Assembly (NCBI RefSeq): GCF_005145025.1
Contig: NZ_CP039699.1
Coordinates: forward strand, 1-64,000
Source: Novosphingobium sp. EMRT-2
GTDB taxonomy: Bacteria; Pseudomonadota; Alphaproteobacteria; Sphingomonadales; Sphingomonadaceae
Direction of reading: 5' to 3'
Length of the DNA stretch: 64,000 nucleotides
The notes under the pieces are model-generated. The model searched no databases. It had not been told where the DNA came from and was given only the letters and a program-made list of their open reading frames with translations. The position numbers and the translations under genes are program-made. Positions 1 through 10,055 of the stretch are shown in pieces (position 1 is the stretch's first letter; every line of letters begins with the position of its first letter).

Positions 1-100
1 GTCGAAAGCGGGCTCGCCGCCACCTTCCGGACGGAATCGGTGTAGGTATAATTCGCGGTCAGCAGCAATGCCGGGGTGATCGGCAGTCTGCCATTCACTT
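1..100 (-). CDS. Fragment of a possible outer-membrane beta-barrel protein, cut at window edge
   Basis: The minus strand is open across these 100 bases in one frame, giving LPITPALLLTANYTYTDS and flanking residues. Alternating hydrophobic and polar residues ending in a TYTDS-like turn resemble a strand of a TonB-dependent receptor barrel. The frame runs into the edge of the IS21-type element at about 101, so the element probably truncates it. The piece is very short and the assignment is only a guess from residue pattern. Confidence 0.25.
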
Positions 101-270
101 TGTCAAACGGCGCGCAAACGGGACCCCGTATAGGCGTTGAAGGGGACCCCCTTTTCGAGAATTGAGCGGAGGGTTGATGCCCTGCGCTGTGTGCGGCGGA
201 GGTCGGGCGTAGCCCGGCCGGAGGCGTACACAGCGCAAGTTCGTTTTGAAGCTGGGGTGAGAGTGGCGGC

Positions 271-975
271 TAACTGCGGTTTTTGAAGCGCCAGCTGTCG
301 TTGCCGGTCTCGACGATATCGCAGTGATGAGTGACGCGGTCGAGCAGAGCCGTGGTCATTTTGGGATCCCCGAACACGGTAGGCCATTCGCCGAAGGCGA
401 GGTTGGTCGTGATAACGACGCTGGTGCGTTCGTAGAGCTTGCTGATCAGGTGGAACAGGAGCTGGCCACCAGAGCGCGCGAACGGCAGATATCCAACTCA
501 TCGAGCACCACCAGGTCGAGCCGTGAGAGCTGTCCCGCCAGGGTCCCGCCTTGCCGATCCGGGCCTCCTCTTCGAGGCGTGTCACCAGATCGACGGTGTT
601 GAAGTATCGTGCCCGAGCCCTTTGCGCACGACGTTGGCGGTAATCGCGATGGCGAGGTGGGTCTTGCCGGTGCCCGTGCCGCCGACGAGCACGATGTTGC
701 GACGCGCCGGTAGGAAGGAGCCATCATGCAGGAGCGGATCAGTCCCTCGTTGATCGGCGTCCCTTCGAAGCTGAACCGCTCCAGGTCCTTCACCACCGGC
801 AGCCGCGCGGCCGTCATGCGATATCGGATCGAGGCGGCGTCGCGATGGGTGGCTTCCGCCGGAGCAGATCGGTCAGGATTCCATGGTGGGCGCTGGCGCT
901 GGAGGCCGGTGGTGACGGCTCGTCGAACGCGGCCACCATGCCCTTGAGGCCCAGGCCGCGCATTGTGTCGATCAT
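271..975 (-). pseudogene. istB: IstB-like transposition helper ATPase of element A (frameshifted)
   Basis: The translated pieces assemble into an IstB AAA+ ATPase, the partner of IstA that promotes transposition. Visible landmarks in order are an N-terminal MIDTMRGLGLKG, a Walker A GGTGTGKTH, a Walker B-like LVVLDELGY, and the C-terminal [19 protein letters not shown] motif, ending with TAG at 271-273. At least four single-base losses break the frame, near 735 (CCC to CC), 625 (GGGG to GGG), 547 (GGGG to GGG) and 495 (GGG to GG). All lie in homopolymers, so the gene may be intact in the real genome. The start is uncertain; 975 is the first ATG consistent with the family. Confidence 0.7.
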
Positions 976-1006
976 CTCATGCGCTGCATCATAGCCTCGC
1001 AGTCGG

Positions 1007-1498
1007 TCATAGCTGGCACAGTCGGCGACGGCGGGTGATCAGCATCCGGTCTTCCGAAGTGACGATGCTATGGGGCGTCGCCGGCTCGCGGCACGGGAGA
1101 GGATGTTGAGATCAGGTCGTCGCTGACCGTTCCGCTCGCCAGCGCTTCGCGCACGGCCTCGACCTGCTCCAGCCATCGGTGAGCACGGCCGAGAGCACCG
1201 CACGAACCTGCGATCCGCCTCATCCCCGTGCCCCAGCCTGCGTCGCAGCGATGGAGGGATGGCGGCAACTCCCAGTCCTGGAACGGCGCGCCGTTGCGCA
1301 GGCACCGGCTTGTGGGCCAGAACCGGCAGATAATGCCAGGGATCGTAAATGGTGCGGTTCCGCCCGAAGTGACGCTCATGTTCCCCGACGATCTCTTCGC
1401 CGCAGCGGATGACCATCCGGCCCGCATAGGCGCGCACCTGCACCGTGCGCCGCGCGCCCTGGACATGGACCGAAGCGTTGCGGTCGAAGCTGATGAGG
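1007..1498 (-). pseudogene. istA: IstA transposase of element A, C-terminal part
   Basis: The minus strand encodes the C-terminal region of an IS21-type IstA: CLISFDRN, then VQVRAYAGRMVIRCGEEIVGEHERHFGRN-like sequence, then the family signature TIYDPWHYLPVLAHKPGALRNGAPF. Homopolymer losses break the frame after the HKP motif. The coding sequence ends with TGA at 1007-1009, shortly before istB. It is separated from its N-terminal portion at 4124-4330 by the insertion of element B, so element A cannot make a complete transposase. Confidence 0.75.
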
Positions 1499-1506
1499 CA
1501 GGTGCC
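1499..1506. repeat. 8-bp target-site duplication of element B, left copy
   Basis: CAGGTGCC directly abuts the element end TGTAGCGCGAC; an identical copy is at 4116-4123. Collapsing the two copies restores the istA frame of element A. Confidence 0.9.
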
Positions 1507-1536
1507 TGTAGCGCGACAAACTGTATGAGGATTGCG

Positions 1537-1554
1537 CGTCAATCAGGATGAGAA
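1537..1554 (+). repeat. IS21 subterminal repeat unit (istB-proximal end)
   Basis: CGTCAATCAGGATGAGAA. The perfect inverse lies at 1614-1631, within a 20-bp perfect inverted repeat 1535-1554/1614-1633. Related units are at 4091-4108 and 4069-4086 near the opposite end. They are likely transposase binding sites. Confidence 0.7.
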
Positions 1555-1613
1555 TGTGATTGTCACGGCGCGTCGATCAGTGGCTGTTTTGATTGTCGCT
1601 GGCAAGTTCGTCG

Positions 1614-1631
1614 TTCTCATCCTGATTGACG
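1614..1631 (-). repeat. IS21 subterminal repeat unit, inverted copy
   Basis: Exact reverse complement of the unit at 1537-1554, 59 nt away. It may act as a transposase site, or, as a transcript, form a long hairpin after istB. Confidence 0.65.
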
Positions 1632-1726
1632 CGGATGGTCTCGAGGATCTTTGGCGTGTGTAGGCGGCCGGGCGGCCGGCACCGGTGCGCCTGGCCTGTG
1701 CGTGCGCCGCCGGTAACTTTCGACGT

Positions 1727-2432
1727 TCATCTCGAAGATGGTGCGTGGTGCACGAGCCTGTCGACAGCGGCGAGTGTCATGGCGGGATCGGGGAAGACCC
1801 TGTCCATTCGCCGAAGGGCTGGTTGGCGGTGATCAGCAACGACCGTCGTTCGTAGCGTGCGCTGATCAACTCGAAGAGCACCGACGTCTCGGCCTGATCG
1901 CGCGAGATGTAGGCAAAGTCGTCGAGAACGAGCAGGTGGTTTTTGTCGAGCTTGGCCATGGCGGATTCGAGTGCAAGTTCGCGTCGGGCGACCTGCAGGC
2001 GTTGCACGAGTCGGAGGTTCGAGAAAACAAACCTCCAGCCCCGTTCCACCAGCGCAAGGCCGATTGCCGCGGCCAGATGGGATTTGCCGCCGCCCGGCGG
2101 ACCGAAAGGATGAGGTTGCCCCTTGTTCGAGCCAGCCATCGCCGGCGCACAGGGCCATGACCTGGGCCTTGGAGATCATCGGCACGGCATCGAAGGCGAA
2201 GCAGTCCAGGGTCTTGCCTGCAGGCAGATGGGCCTCTGCCAGGTGACGCTCGATCCGGCGGCGATCTCGTTCGGCGAGTTCGTGTTCGGCGAGCGCGGCG
2301 AGGAACCTGCTCGCGGGCCACCCCTCCTTGTCAGCCTGGGCGGCGAAGTCCCCCAGATGTGCTTGATGGTGGGCAGGCGCAGCTCGTTGAGCATGAGGCT
2401 GAGGCGCTGTGCATCGATCATGGGAACTGCAC

Positions 2433-2436
<4 letters not shown>
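1727..2436 (-). pseudogene. istB: IstB-like ATPase of element B (frameshifts in homopolymers)
   Basis: The reading starts at MSAVPMIDAQRLSLML, overlapping the istA stop. It continues through KHIWGDFAAQADKEGWPASRFL, the Walker A GPPGGGKSHLA, the Walker B-like LLVLDDFAYI, and the C-terminal ITANQPFGEWNRVFPDPAMT motif to TGA at 1727. This matches the length and order of IS21 IstB (about 235-250 aa). Four single-base losses break it: near 2353 (GGGGGG to GGGGG), 2120 (CC to C), 2108 (TTTT to TTT) and 1806 (AA to A). The protein would assemble on DNA and recruit IstA. Real decay cannot be told apart from sequencing error here. Confidence 0.8.
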
Positions 2437-3934
<1,498 letters not shown>

Positions 3935-4115
3935 ACGTCAGGTCCTCCTTCTCGGAAAACCTCATGCATAGCGGCCACCACGACCATCACAGGCACCCCG
4001 CAAAGAGCGCCTCCGGTGTGTCGGGACCGGCTACGGGCTACGCCCTCCGCCGATCCCGACACACCGGATTCCCATCTTGATTGTCGCGCTTTCTCAACCT
4101 GATCGTCGCGCAACA

Positions 4116-4123
4116 CAGGTGCC
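4116..4123. repeat. 8-bp target-site duplication of element B, right copy
   Basis: CAGGTGCC, identical to 1499-1506, immediately after the element end ...GCGCAACA. Confidence 0.9.
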
Positions 4124-4330
4124 GGTGACGGCATGCTCGCTCTCATGGAAGCCATCGAAGGGCGCCAGGATCGGCTGCAGGACAGGCCGCTCCATCTCCA
4201 GCGCCTAGGCCACGGTGATATCGCCGCGCTCGGGATGGGTGTGGTGCTCGGCCCAGCGCCGGCACTCCGCCTTCCTTCTCACGATCTGGCTTTTGAGCCA
4301 TTCGAGCATGGAATCTTTTGCCATCATGGG
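4124..4330 (-). pseudogene. istA: IstA transposase of element A, upstream remnant
   Basis: The minus strand reads MLEWLKSQIVRRKAECRRWAEHHTHPE, an in-frame TAG, then ALEMERPVLQPILAPFDGF and HESEHAVTGTC. This is the region that precedes the C-terminal domain in IS21 IstA proteins (a W..Q......HPE....T...LE.ER..L.P....FDGF pattern). It continues directly into 1498-1007 when element B is removed. The internal stop, and the absence of the catalytic core upstream, show that element A is a 5'-truncated relic. Confidence 0.6.
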
Positions 4331-4674
4331 CGTCGTCGTCGCTCTCGGCAGCATCGTCTACCGGGCCAGCATCCGCCGGTCATCAACGTAGGGGTCACGA
4401 CGGTGGAGCGAGCGGTCGGCTCTTCAAGCCCAACGCGATCGGCTCATTTCTCGCTCACCAGTCGTGAACTAACGGCAAATTTGTCAGAATTTGAGGGTGA
4501 AAGTGATTTATGGCCCTCATTTTTGTTTCAAGCAGCGCCTGCCGAATGCATCTCTGCGATTGATGTCTTCTGCAAAAGCTTGTTGGCATCGGATGCTCGC
4601 TGATCACACCTAACCCGTAATCGTGCCTCTGGCTGACATACCCGACAAACGTATAAGCTCGCCATGCGCGGGCG
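4331..4674. other. Intergenic stretch without a recognisable gene
   Basis: Short frames here have no family resemblance. AT content rises at 4480-4620 compared with neighbours, which may mark the original backbone sequence downstream of the toxin gene or the lost end of element A. No repeat or hairpin stands out. Confidence 0.4.
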
Positions 4675-4956
4675 TCACCAACCCAATTCCGCGTGCGATC
4701 CCAAGCGCACAAGCTGCAAGGTGTCGTCATCGGGCTTGCGGTAAATCAGCACGAGGTCGGGCTTTATGTGGCAATCGCGATGGTCGCGCCAGTCGCCGGT
4801 CAGCGCATGGTCGCGGTGGCGCGGTTCAAGCGGCTCGTCGGATGCCAGCGCCTCGATGATCGGGATCAGGTCAGCGTCCAGCGTCTTGGCGTGCTGCCCC
4901 TTCTTCTCCCGCTTGTAGTCGCGCTTGAACCGCCCGAAGCGTTCAATCGTCCGCAT
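4675..4956 (-). CDS. yafQ: YafQ-type mRNA interferase toxin
   Basis: This 93-residue protein has the RelE/YafQ fold signature: MRTIERFGRFKRDYKREKKG at the start, an acidic middle, then LTGDWRDHRDCHIKPDLVLIYRK and LQLVRLGSHAELGW. The histidines of the HRDCHI and GSHAELG segments correspond to the catalytic histidines known in YafQ, which cleaves mRNA at the ribosome. It lies immediately downstream of, and overlaps by 14 nt, a DinJ/RelB-like antitoxin gene, the usual order for this type II pair. Length fits the family (about 92 aa). No frameshift is present, so the pair looks active; it may stabilise the island or replicon. Confidence 0.85.
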   Translation of the reverse strand: MRTIERFGRFKRDYKREKKGQHAKTLDADLIPIIEALASDEPLEPRHRDHALTGDWRDHRDCHIKPDLVLIYRKPDDDTLQLVRLGSHAELGW

Positions 4957-5206
4957 TGAGGTCGGCCATCAGGTCGACCACCGTGGCGAACCGCTTGCCC
5001 TTTCCCTCGCGCGCTTCCTTCATGGCCTCTATCGTCTCGGCATTGGGCACCAGCGGTTCAAACGGCAAGGCCTTGTCGCGGGCAACGCGGGTCAGCATCA
5101 GGCGCACGGCATCGGAGACGGTCAGCCCCATAGCAGCCAGCACGGTCGCGGCTTCCTCCTTCACCGCTCCGTCGATCCGGGTCTGCACAAGAGCGTTTGC
5201 GGCCAT
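4943..5206 (-). CDS. dinJ: RelB/DinJ-family antitoxin
   Basis: This 87-residue protein starts MAANALVQTRIDGAVKEEA and has the ribbon-helix-helix pattern of RelB/DinJ antitoxins (VQTRID, then AMGLTVSDAVRLMLTRVA). Its C-terminal tail is charged and would wrap the toxin. The start at 5206 was chosen because AGGAAA lies 6 nt upstream; an in-frame upstream ATG has no such site. The stop overlaps the toxin start by 14 nt, implying coupled translation. The RHH dimer normally represses its own promoter, which should lie in the 5207-5300 region. Confidence 0.85.
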   Translation of the reverse strand: MAANALVQTRIDGAVKEEAATVLAAMGLTVSDAVRLMLTRVARDKALPFEPLVPNAETIEAMKEAREGKGKRFATVVDLMADLNADD

Positions 5207-5589
5207 GTCGATTTCCTTTCTGCATGACGATGTAATGCAAGCGAACGCAAAGTGCAATCAGGCAAAGCCCCGGCTATCGACATGGCGACCGGGCTTCGCG
5301 TTTTTCACCTTCAATGCTGTGAGTGCCATCGGTTCGGGGCCCTGATCGGGAATGTTGGGGCCGTTCTCACACTTTCGGTGGGCAAACGGTCCCACAATCG
5401 TTCCACATTTTGGGCCAAATTCAGGCAAATCAGGGAGACGACCGCGAACAACTTACAAGACAAATCGTTGCTTTTTCAGTGTAGGTAGGGGTAGGGACGC
5501 CATCAGCTCGCTTGACACAAGGTTCTACACGCGACAGCGGGGTCCTCTACCACCGGGCAATTCTGCAGGATGCTGCAAACCGCGCGATA
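5207..5589. other. Intergenic region upstream of the antitoxin
   Basis: About 380 bases with no supported gene. It must hold the toxin-antitoxin promoter (minus strand) and the downstream end of the DUF411 transcript. No clear terminator hairpin or operator dyad was recognised. It is less GC-rich than the flanking copper genes. Confidence 0.4.
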
Positions 5590-6027
5590 TCAATGGCGGG
5601 CGAAAATTCGCTGACCGGCGCTGCCGAAGGCCACCACCGTATAGGGTTGGCGGGCAGCGCCTGCCACTTCCATGCCCTCCGAACCGATCGGCATCCCCGC
5701 AACCGCAATGCCTTTGACGCCCGCAGGACGGGTCGCCAGCAAGCGCTTGACGTCGGATATCGGGACATGGCCCTCGATCATATAGCCATCGACGATCGCG
5801 CTGTGGCAAGATGCCAGCGTCCGGGGCATGCCGGCCTTGCGCTGAAGCTCGCTGCGCGACGCATCGTCACGCATGACGACCTTGCGTCCCAGCTTCGCGC
5901 GCACGGCCTGCGCCCACTTCTCGCAACATCCACATCCCGGATCCCGGTGGACGACGATATCACTGGCCGCAAGCGCTACGCCGGGCATGGCGAGGAACAG
6001 CAAGGCGACGAATAGGCGGGTCTTCAT
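5590..6027 (-). CDS. DUF411 family periplasmic metal-binding protein
   Basis: This 145-residue protein has a Sec signal peptide (MKTRLFVALLFLAMPGVALA) and then a thioredoxin-like DUF411 domain. A DPGCGCCEKW motif near residue 30 and ASCHSAIVDGYMIEGHVP near residue 75 carry the conserved cysteines and histidines. DUF411 proteins are common in copper and other metal-resistance clusters and are presumed to bind or deliver metal in the periplasm; their biochemistry is poorly defined. It is downstream of the MFS, CopB and CopA genes on the same strand with an 80-nt gap, so it may be cotranscribed. The start at 6027 is chosen over an upstream in-frame ATG because it begins the signal peptide. Confidence 0.85.
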   Translation of the reverse strand: MKTRLFVALLFLAMPGVALAASDIVVHRDPGCGCCEKWAQAVRAKLGRKVVMRDDASRSELQRKAGMPRTLASCHSAIVDGYMIEGHVPISDVKRLLATRPAGVKGIAVAGMPIGSEGMEVAGAARQPYTVVAFGSAGQRIFARH

Positions 6028-6106
6028 GAAATGACTCCCGGAAGAACGATAAGCATGGGGCAGAGGCCCCTTCTTTTCTATACGCATCAATGCGCCCCTC
6101 CCCTCA

Positions 6107-7347
6107 TCACGCAGATGATTTTACGATGGCGGGCGGCCTCCAGGCTAGCGGCAGGGACACAAGCAGCGCTAGCGATAGACCACCAATCCCCCACAGAACG
6201 AGCGGCTGCGCCCGGGAGCGACGATGGCTATCGCCAGCGGCGCGAGCGCCTGCCCGATGCTGGCGGCGGAATGCTGGAAACCGAGCTTCACGCCTGAAGG
6301 GGCCCCGCCGCCGCTGATCCAGAAGCTGGTGACCAATCGAAGGGTTGCCGAGCTCCAGCCGGCAGCAACGATGATCCCACTGAGCTCGGCCATACTCGCG
6401 GCGACAGGAAACATGAAAAGTGCCACAGCCAGCAGGCCCAGCGTCAATCCGGCAAGCCGCCTCGGCACAGTGACCAGCCAATCCAGCTTTGCATGGAAGA
6501 TCTGTGCCGCCAGCATGCCCAATCCGCAGAGACTGAGCATCCAGGCGATCTCTTCGCGGCTCAGCGAAATGGCGCTCCGCGTCACCAGGAGATTGACATG
6601 CATCGCCGCCAGCCCGCCGCCCGCGACGATCGTGATAAAAAGCAGGATCAACGTCGCGCCGAGCGTAGGCGCGGGCAGGTCTCCGCCATCGATGCAAGGT
6701 GCACACCAGCGCGGCAGACGCACGGCGCAAAGCGCCGCCCCGACGGCACCGATGCCGAGAGCGAGGATCATGAGGGGAGCGCGGGGCAGGATCGCGGCCG
6801 AGACCTCCGCCACCAGCGGACCGGCGAGATCGCCCAGAAACACGAAGGCGGTCAGCCAGGTGAAGCGGCGCGCCTGGTCCGCGCGCCCGCTTGCGGCAAA
6901 GCTCGCGCAGAGCAAGCCCAACGGTATGATGGCGGCCGACGCCATCCCCGCCACCAGACGCAATGCATAAAGCTCAGGCAACCCGACGAGGCCGATCGGC
7001 GCGGTCACCAGCGCGAGGATGACCAGCGCTGCGCGCAACATCGCCCGATAGTCGACCCGGTCCGCGATCCAGCCCCAGAGCGGCGCCGCCAGCAAGGCTG
7101 CCAGGGGATGGACCGCGGTCAGGCTCGCGACATGAAAATCATGAGCGCTTGACGATAGCGCGCCACGAGCCGGGTCGACCAGTGCCGGAAGGAAGGCGAG
7201 AATGGCCGTCTGTCCCGCCGACGCCGCAGCCGCCGCGAGCAACAAGACGAAAAAGGAGGCCGGCCAGCGACCGTTGGCTTGCGATCCAGCCTTGTCACGC
7301 GGCGCGTTCGCGGTCGATCCCTCGAGTGGCCATCCGCGGATCACCAC
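6107..7347 (-). CDS. MFS transporter, C-terminal frameshift
   Basis: A membrane protein of about 410 aa with roughly twelve hydrophobic segments and the MFS loop signature after helix 2 (GWIADRVDYRAMLRA). A single-base loss in a GGGG run near 6210 shifts the frame. The uncorrected protein ends early (392 aa), whereas the next frame continues naturally with AQPLVLWGIGGLSLALLVSLPLAWRPP to a stop at 6107. The start is a GTG at 7347 overlapping the copB stop, indicating coupled translation. The substrate is unknown; position after copAB suggests copper or a chelate. Whether the shift is real or a sequencing error cannot be decided. Confidence 0.75.
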
Positions 7348-8327
7348 CAGGCGCGCAAGCCGATCACCAGCCTGTGTTCGGAAGGCCCTTCCCTGCGCAG
7401 GCGACGGAAATCGGCCGTGCCGTCAAATGCGCGCTCCCAGACGAAGCCGATATAGGGCGCGAACTTGCGCGACACCTCGTAGCGCAACCGTCCGCTCAGC
7501 TCGACATTGCTGAAGCCGCTGCCGAGCTGCCGATCGCTCGACCGCTTCGAATAGATATTGGTTTCCACCTGCGGCGTAAGGATCAACCGATTGGTGAACA
7601 GGACCTCATAGGAGGCCTTGGCGCGCGCCGCGAGACGCCCATCGGTTCCTACATAGCCGGTGAGCTGGACGTCGAACCAATAGGGCGCCAGTCCCTCGAC
7701 GCCGGCGGCGAGCCAGGTGGTCGCACCCTTGCCGAGATCCTGCCTGACCCCGAGCAGCGTGCCCCAGAACGGGTTCTTGCTGTGCCACCACAGCGCCTCG
7801 ACGCTGCTCTCCGGATCGAGACGTTGGTCGCGGGAGTTCTTGAGCCCCTGGCTGCGCAGCCAGAGCTTGTCATTGTCCTGACCCTTGGTGACGAGCACGG
7901 TCCAGCCCACGCCCTGACCCTCGTTGCCGCTGGTGAACTCGAGCTCATCCACAAGTATCTTGGGGATCGAGAGCTTGTCGGCCATCTCATAGCCCGGCAG
8001 CGTCGAGTTGCGATAGCCGTCGGCATAATCGTCCGAGTTGCGCGCGTCCGGCGGGGCCTTGCCACCCTGCATCGAGCCCATGTCCATCGTGGCGCCGTTA
8101 CCGGACGCCTTCGTGTCGGTCATATCCATGCCCGGCATGTCCATGCCCGCATGCTCCTGAGAGCCTTGCGCGGAAGGTGAGTTTGGATCGGGAGTGGCCG
8201 TTTGGGCAGGGGTGGCGGCGGGCGACGGGGGCAAGGCATCCTGCGCGAGGGCGGGAGCCGTGATCGCCGGCGCCAGGAAGAGGGCAACGCCAAGAGCAAT
8301 GCCGCGCGAGGGGATAATCCGGATCAT
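7341..8327 (-). CDS. copB: CopB-type outer-membrane copper resistance protein
   Basis: This 328-residue protein has a signal peptide (VALFLAPAITAPALAQ), a Met/His-rich stretch (HAGMDMPGMDM, MDMGSMQGG) and a C-terminal beta-barrel domain of the CopB family: KLSIPKILVDELEF, then WLRSQG, SSVEALWWHSKNPFWGTLLGVRQDLG and APYIGFVWERAFDGT, ending in an aromatic residue. CopB sits in the outer membrane and binds or sequesters copper. The start at 8327 overlaps the copA stop as ATGA. The frame stays open much further upstream, but that extension is antisense-like and overlaps copA, so it is rejected. Confidence 0.93.
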   Translation of the reverse strand: MIRIIPSRGIALGVALFLAPAITAPALAQDALPPSPAATPAQTATPDPNSPSAQGSQEHAGMDMPGMDMTDTKASGNGATMDMGSMQGGKAPPDARNSDDYADGYRNSTLPGYEMADKLSIPKILVDELEFTSGNEGQGVGWTVLVTKGQDNDKLWLRSQGLKNSRDQRLDPESSVEALWWHSKNPFWGTLLGVRQDLGKGATTWLAAGVEGLAPYWFDVQLTGYVGTDGRLAARAKASYEVLFTNRLILTPQVETNIYSKRSSDRQLGSGFSNVELSGRLRYEVSRKFAPYIGFVWERAFDGTADFRRLRREGPSEHRLVIGLRAWW

Positions 8328-10030
8328 GCGACCACCACCTCCCGGAACATGCCGGCCGCCATGTGATAGAGCAGATGGCAGTGGAAGGCCCATCGGCCCA
8401 TGGCGTCGGCGGTGACGCGGAAGCTCACCCGCTGGGCGGGCTGGACCACGACCGTATGCTTGCGGACCTGGAAGGCGCCGTCCGGGCCTTCGACATCGCT
8501 CCACATGCCGTGCAGATGCATCGGATGCGCCATCATCGTGTCGTTGACGAAGGTGACGCGCAGCCGCTCGTTCGGCTTGAAATGCAGCGGCCGGGAATCG
8601 TTGAGCTTGATGCCGTCGAGCGACCAGATGAACCGTTCCATATTGCCCGTCAGATGCAGCTCGATGTCGCGCTCGGGCTCGCGCGGGTCGGGATCGCCGC
8701 CCGGCGTGCGCAGATCGGCCAGCGTCAGCACGCGCCAGCCGCGCCCGCGCAGCCCGGCGCCGGGATCGTCGAGATTGGTGCGCGGATAGTCGACGCGCAT
8801 GTCGGTATTGGCGCCATATTCGGTGCGGGCGTGCCGTGCCCTGGCCGGCATCTCGGTCATGCCGTGCCCGGCATGCGCGTCGCCTCCCATTGCGCCCATC
8901 GTCGCCATCGCGCCCATCATGTCGACCGGCTCGAGCCAGGTCCGGGCATCGAGCGGCGGCACGGCTGCCGCCATGCCCGGGGCCGGTGCGATCGTGCCAC
9001 GCGCATAGCCGCTCCGATCGATCGCCTGCGCGAAGATGGTGCGGGCGCCGCCCTCGGGCATGGTGAACTCGACGTCGTAGGTCTCGCCCGGGCCGATCCG
9101 GAATTCCTCGACCGTGACCGGCTCGACCGGCTGCCCGTCGGTCGATACGACCGTCAGCTCGACCCCGGGGATCCGCACGTCGAAGAACGTCGCCGTCCCC
9201 GCGCCGACGAAGCGCAGGCGCACGCGCTCGCCGGGCGCGGCGATACCGGTCCAGTTGCCGGCGGGCGGCGCGCCGTTCATCAGATAGGTGTAGGTCGCGG
9301 CAGAGACATCGCTGTAGTCGGTCGGGTTCATCCGCGAGCTGTTCCACATCCGCCGCCGCTCGAGCGCCTTGCCCAAGCCCATGGTGCCGACATCCTTGAG
9401 GAAATCGCCGGCGGTCGGCTGCGCAAAATTATAGTAGCTGCTCTGCTTCTTGAGATTGAGGAAGATCTGCAGCGGCGGCTCGTCCGACCAGTCGCTGAGC
9501 ACGATGCAATAGTCGCGATCGGGCGCCCGCGCCACCGGCGCCTGTTTCGGCTCCACGATGATCGCTCCATAGAGTCCCGTCTGCTCGGCGAGCGTGTGAG
9601 CGTGATACCAGTAAGTTCCGCTCTGGCGGACCTCGAAGCGATAGGTGAAGGTCTCGCCCGGCGCGATGCCGGCAAAGCTGATGCCGGGCACGCCGTCCAT
9701 CTCCGCCGGCACGATGATGCCGTGCCAATGGATGCTCGACATCTCCTTGAGGCCGTTGCGCACACGGAGCGTGACCGTATCGCCTTCGCGCAGGCGCAGG
9801 ACCGGCGCGGGCACGCTGCCGTTCACGGCAGTCGCAATACGGCGCTTGCCGGTGAAGTTGACTGGCAGCTCGGCGATCTCGAGGTCGAACTCGGTCCCGC
9901 TCAGCTCAGCGGGCAAGGTTGGGGCGGATCGCGCGAGAAGCGCCGGGGCGAAACCGGCGACCGCGCCGCCGATCGCCAGCCCCTGGACGAAACGGCGCCG
10001 CGCGATCGGCCGGATATGTAAGGGAGACAT
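8324..10030 (-). CDS. copA: CopA multicopper oxidase
   Basis: This 568-residue periplasmic multicopper oxidase of the CopA/PcoA type carries a twin-arginine signal (ARRRFVQGLAIGG). The copper-ligand motifs are all present: HWHG at 101-104, HAH at 143-145, HPMHLHG near residue 500, and HCHLLYHMAAGM near 550, where Met is the type 1 axial ligand. A Met-rich insert (MMGAMATMGAMGG, HAGHGM) around residue 370 resembles copper-loading segments. It oxidises Cu(I) to the less toxic Cu(II). The start at 10030 was preferred to an upstream ATG because it gives a proper Tat signal. It precedes copB with an ATGA overlap. Confidence 0.95.
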   Translation of the reverse strand: MSPLHIRPIARRRFVQGLAIGGAVAGFAPALLARSAPTLPAELSGTEFDLEIAELPVNFTGKRRIATAVNGSVPAPVLRLREGDTVTLRVRNGLKEMSSIHWHGIIVPAEMDGVPGISFAGIAPGETFTYRFEVRQSGTYWYHAHTLAEQTGLYGAIIVEPKQAPVARAPDRDYCIVLSDWSDEPPLQIFLNLKKQSSYYNFAQPTAGDFLKDVGTMGLGKALERRRMWNSSRMNPTDYSDVSAATYTYLMNGAPPAGNWTGIAAPGERVRLRFVGAGTATFFDVRIPGVELTVVSTDGQPVEPVTVEEFRIGPGETYDVEFTMPEGGARTIFAQAIDRSGYARGTIAPAPGMAAAVPPLDARTWLEPVDMMGAMATMGAMGGDAHAGHGMTEMPARARHARTEYGANTDMRVDYPRTNLDDPGAGLRGRGWRVLTLADLRTPGGDPDPREPERDIELHLTGNMERFIWSLDGIKLNDSRPLHFKPNERLRVTFVNDTMMAHPMHLHGMWSDVEGPDGAFQVRKHTVVVQPAQRVSFRVTADAMGRWAFHCHLLYHMAAGMFREVVVA

Positions 10031-10055
10031 GAACTGTACTTTCGCGAAGTCGGGT

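Noticed and set aside
1535..1633. CRISPR-like or phage attachment repeat
   Set aside because: The repeats are few, partly inverted and confined to the ends of the IS21 element, where they fit transposase binding sites.
8328..9347. Upstream extension of the copB frame by about 340 codons
   Set aside because: It overlaps copA in another frame and reads as an Arg-rich shadow; the signal peptide and ATGA junction fix the start at 8327.
8363..10021. Long open frame antisense to copA (over 550 codons)
   Set aside because: High GC and biased third positions create such frames. Its translation is Arg/His/Asp-rich without domains, and copA on the other strand is certain.
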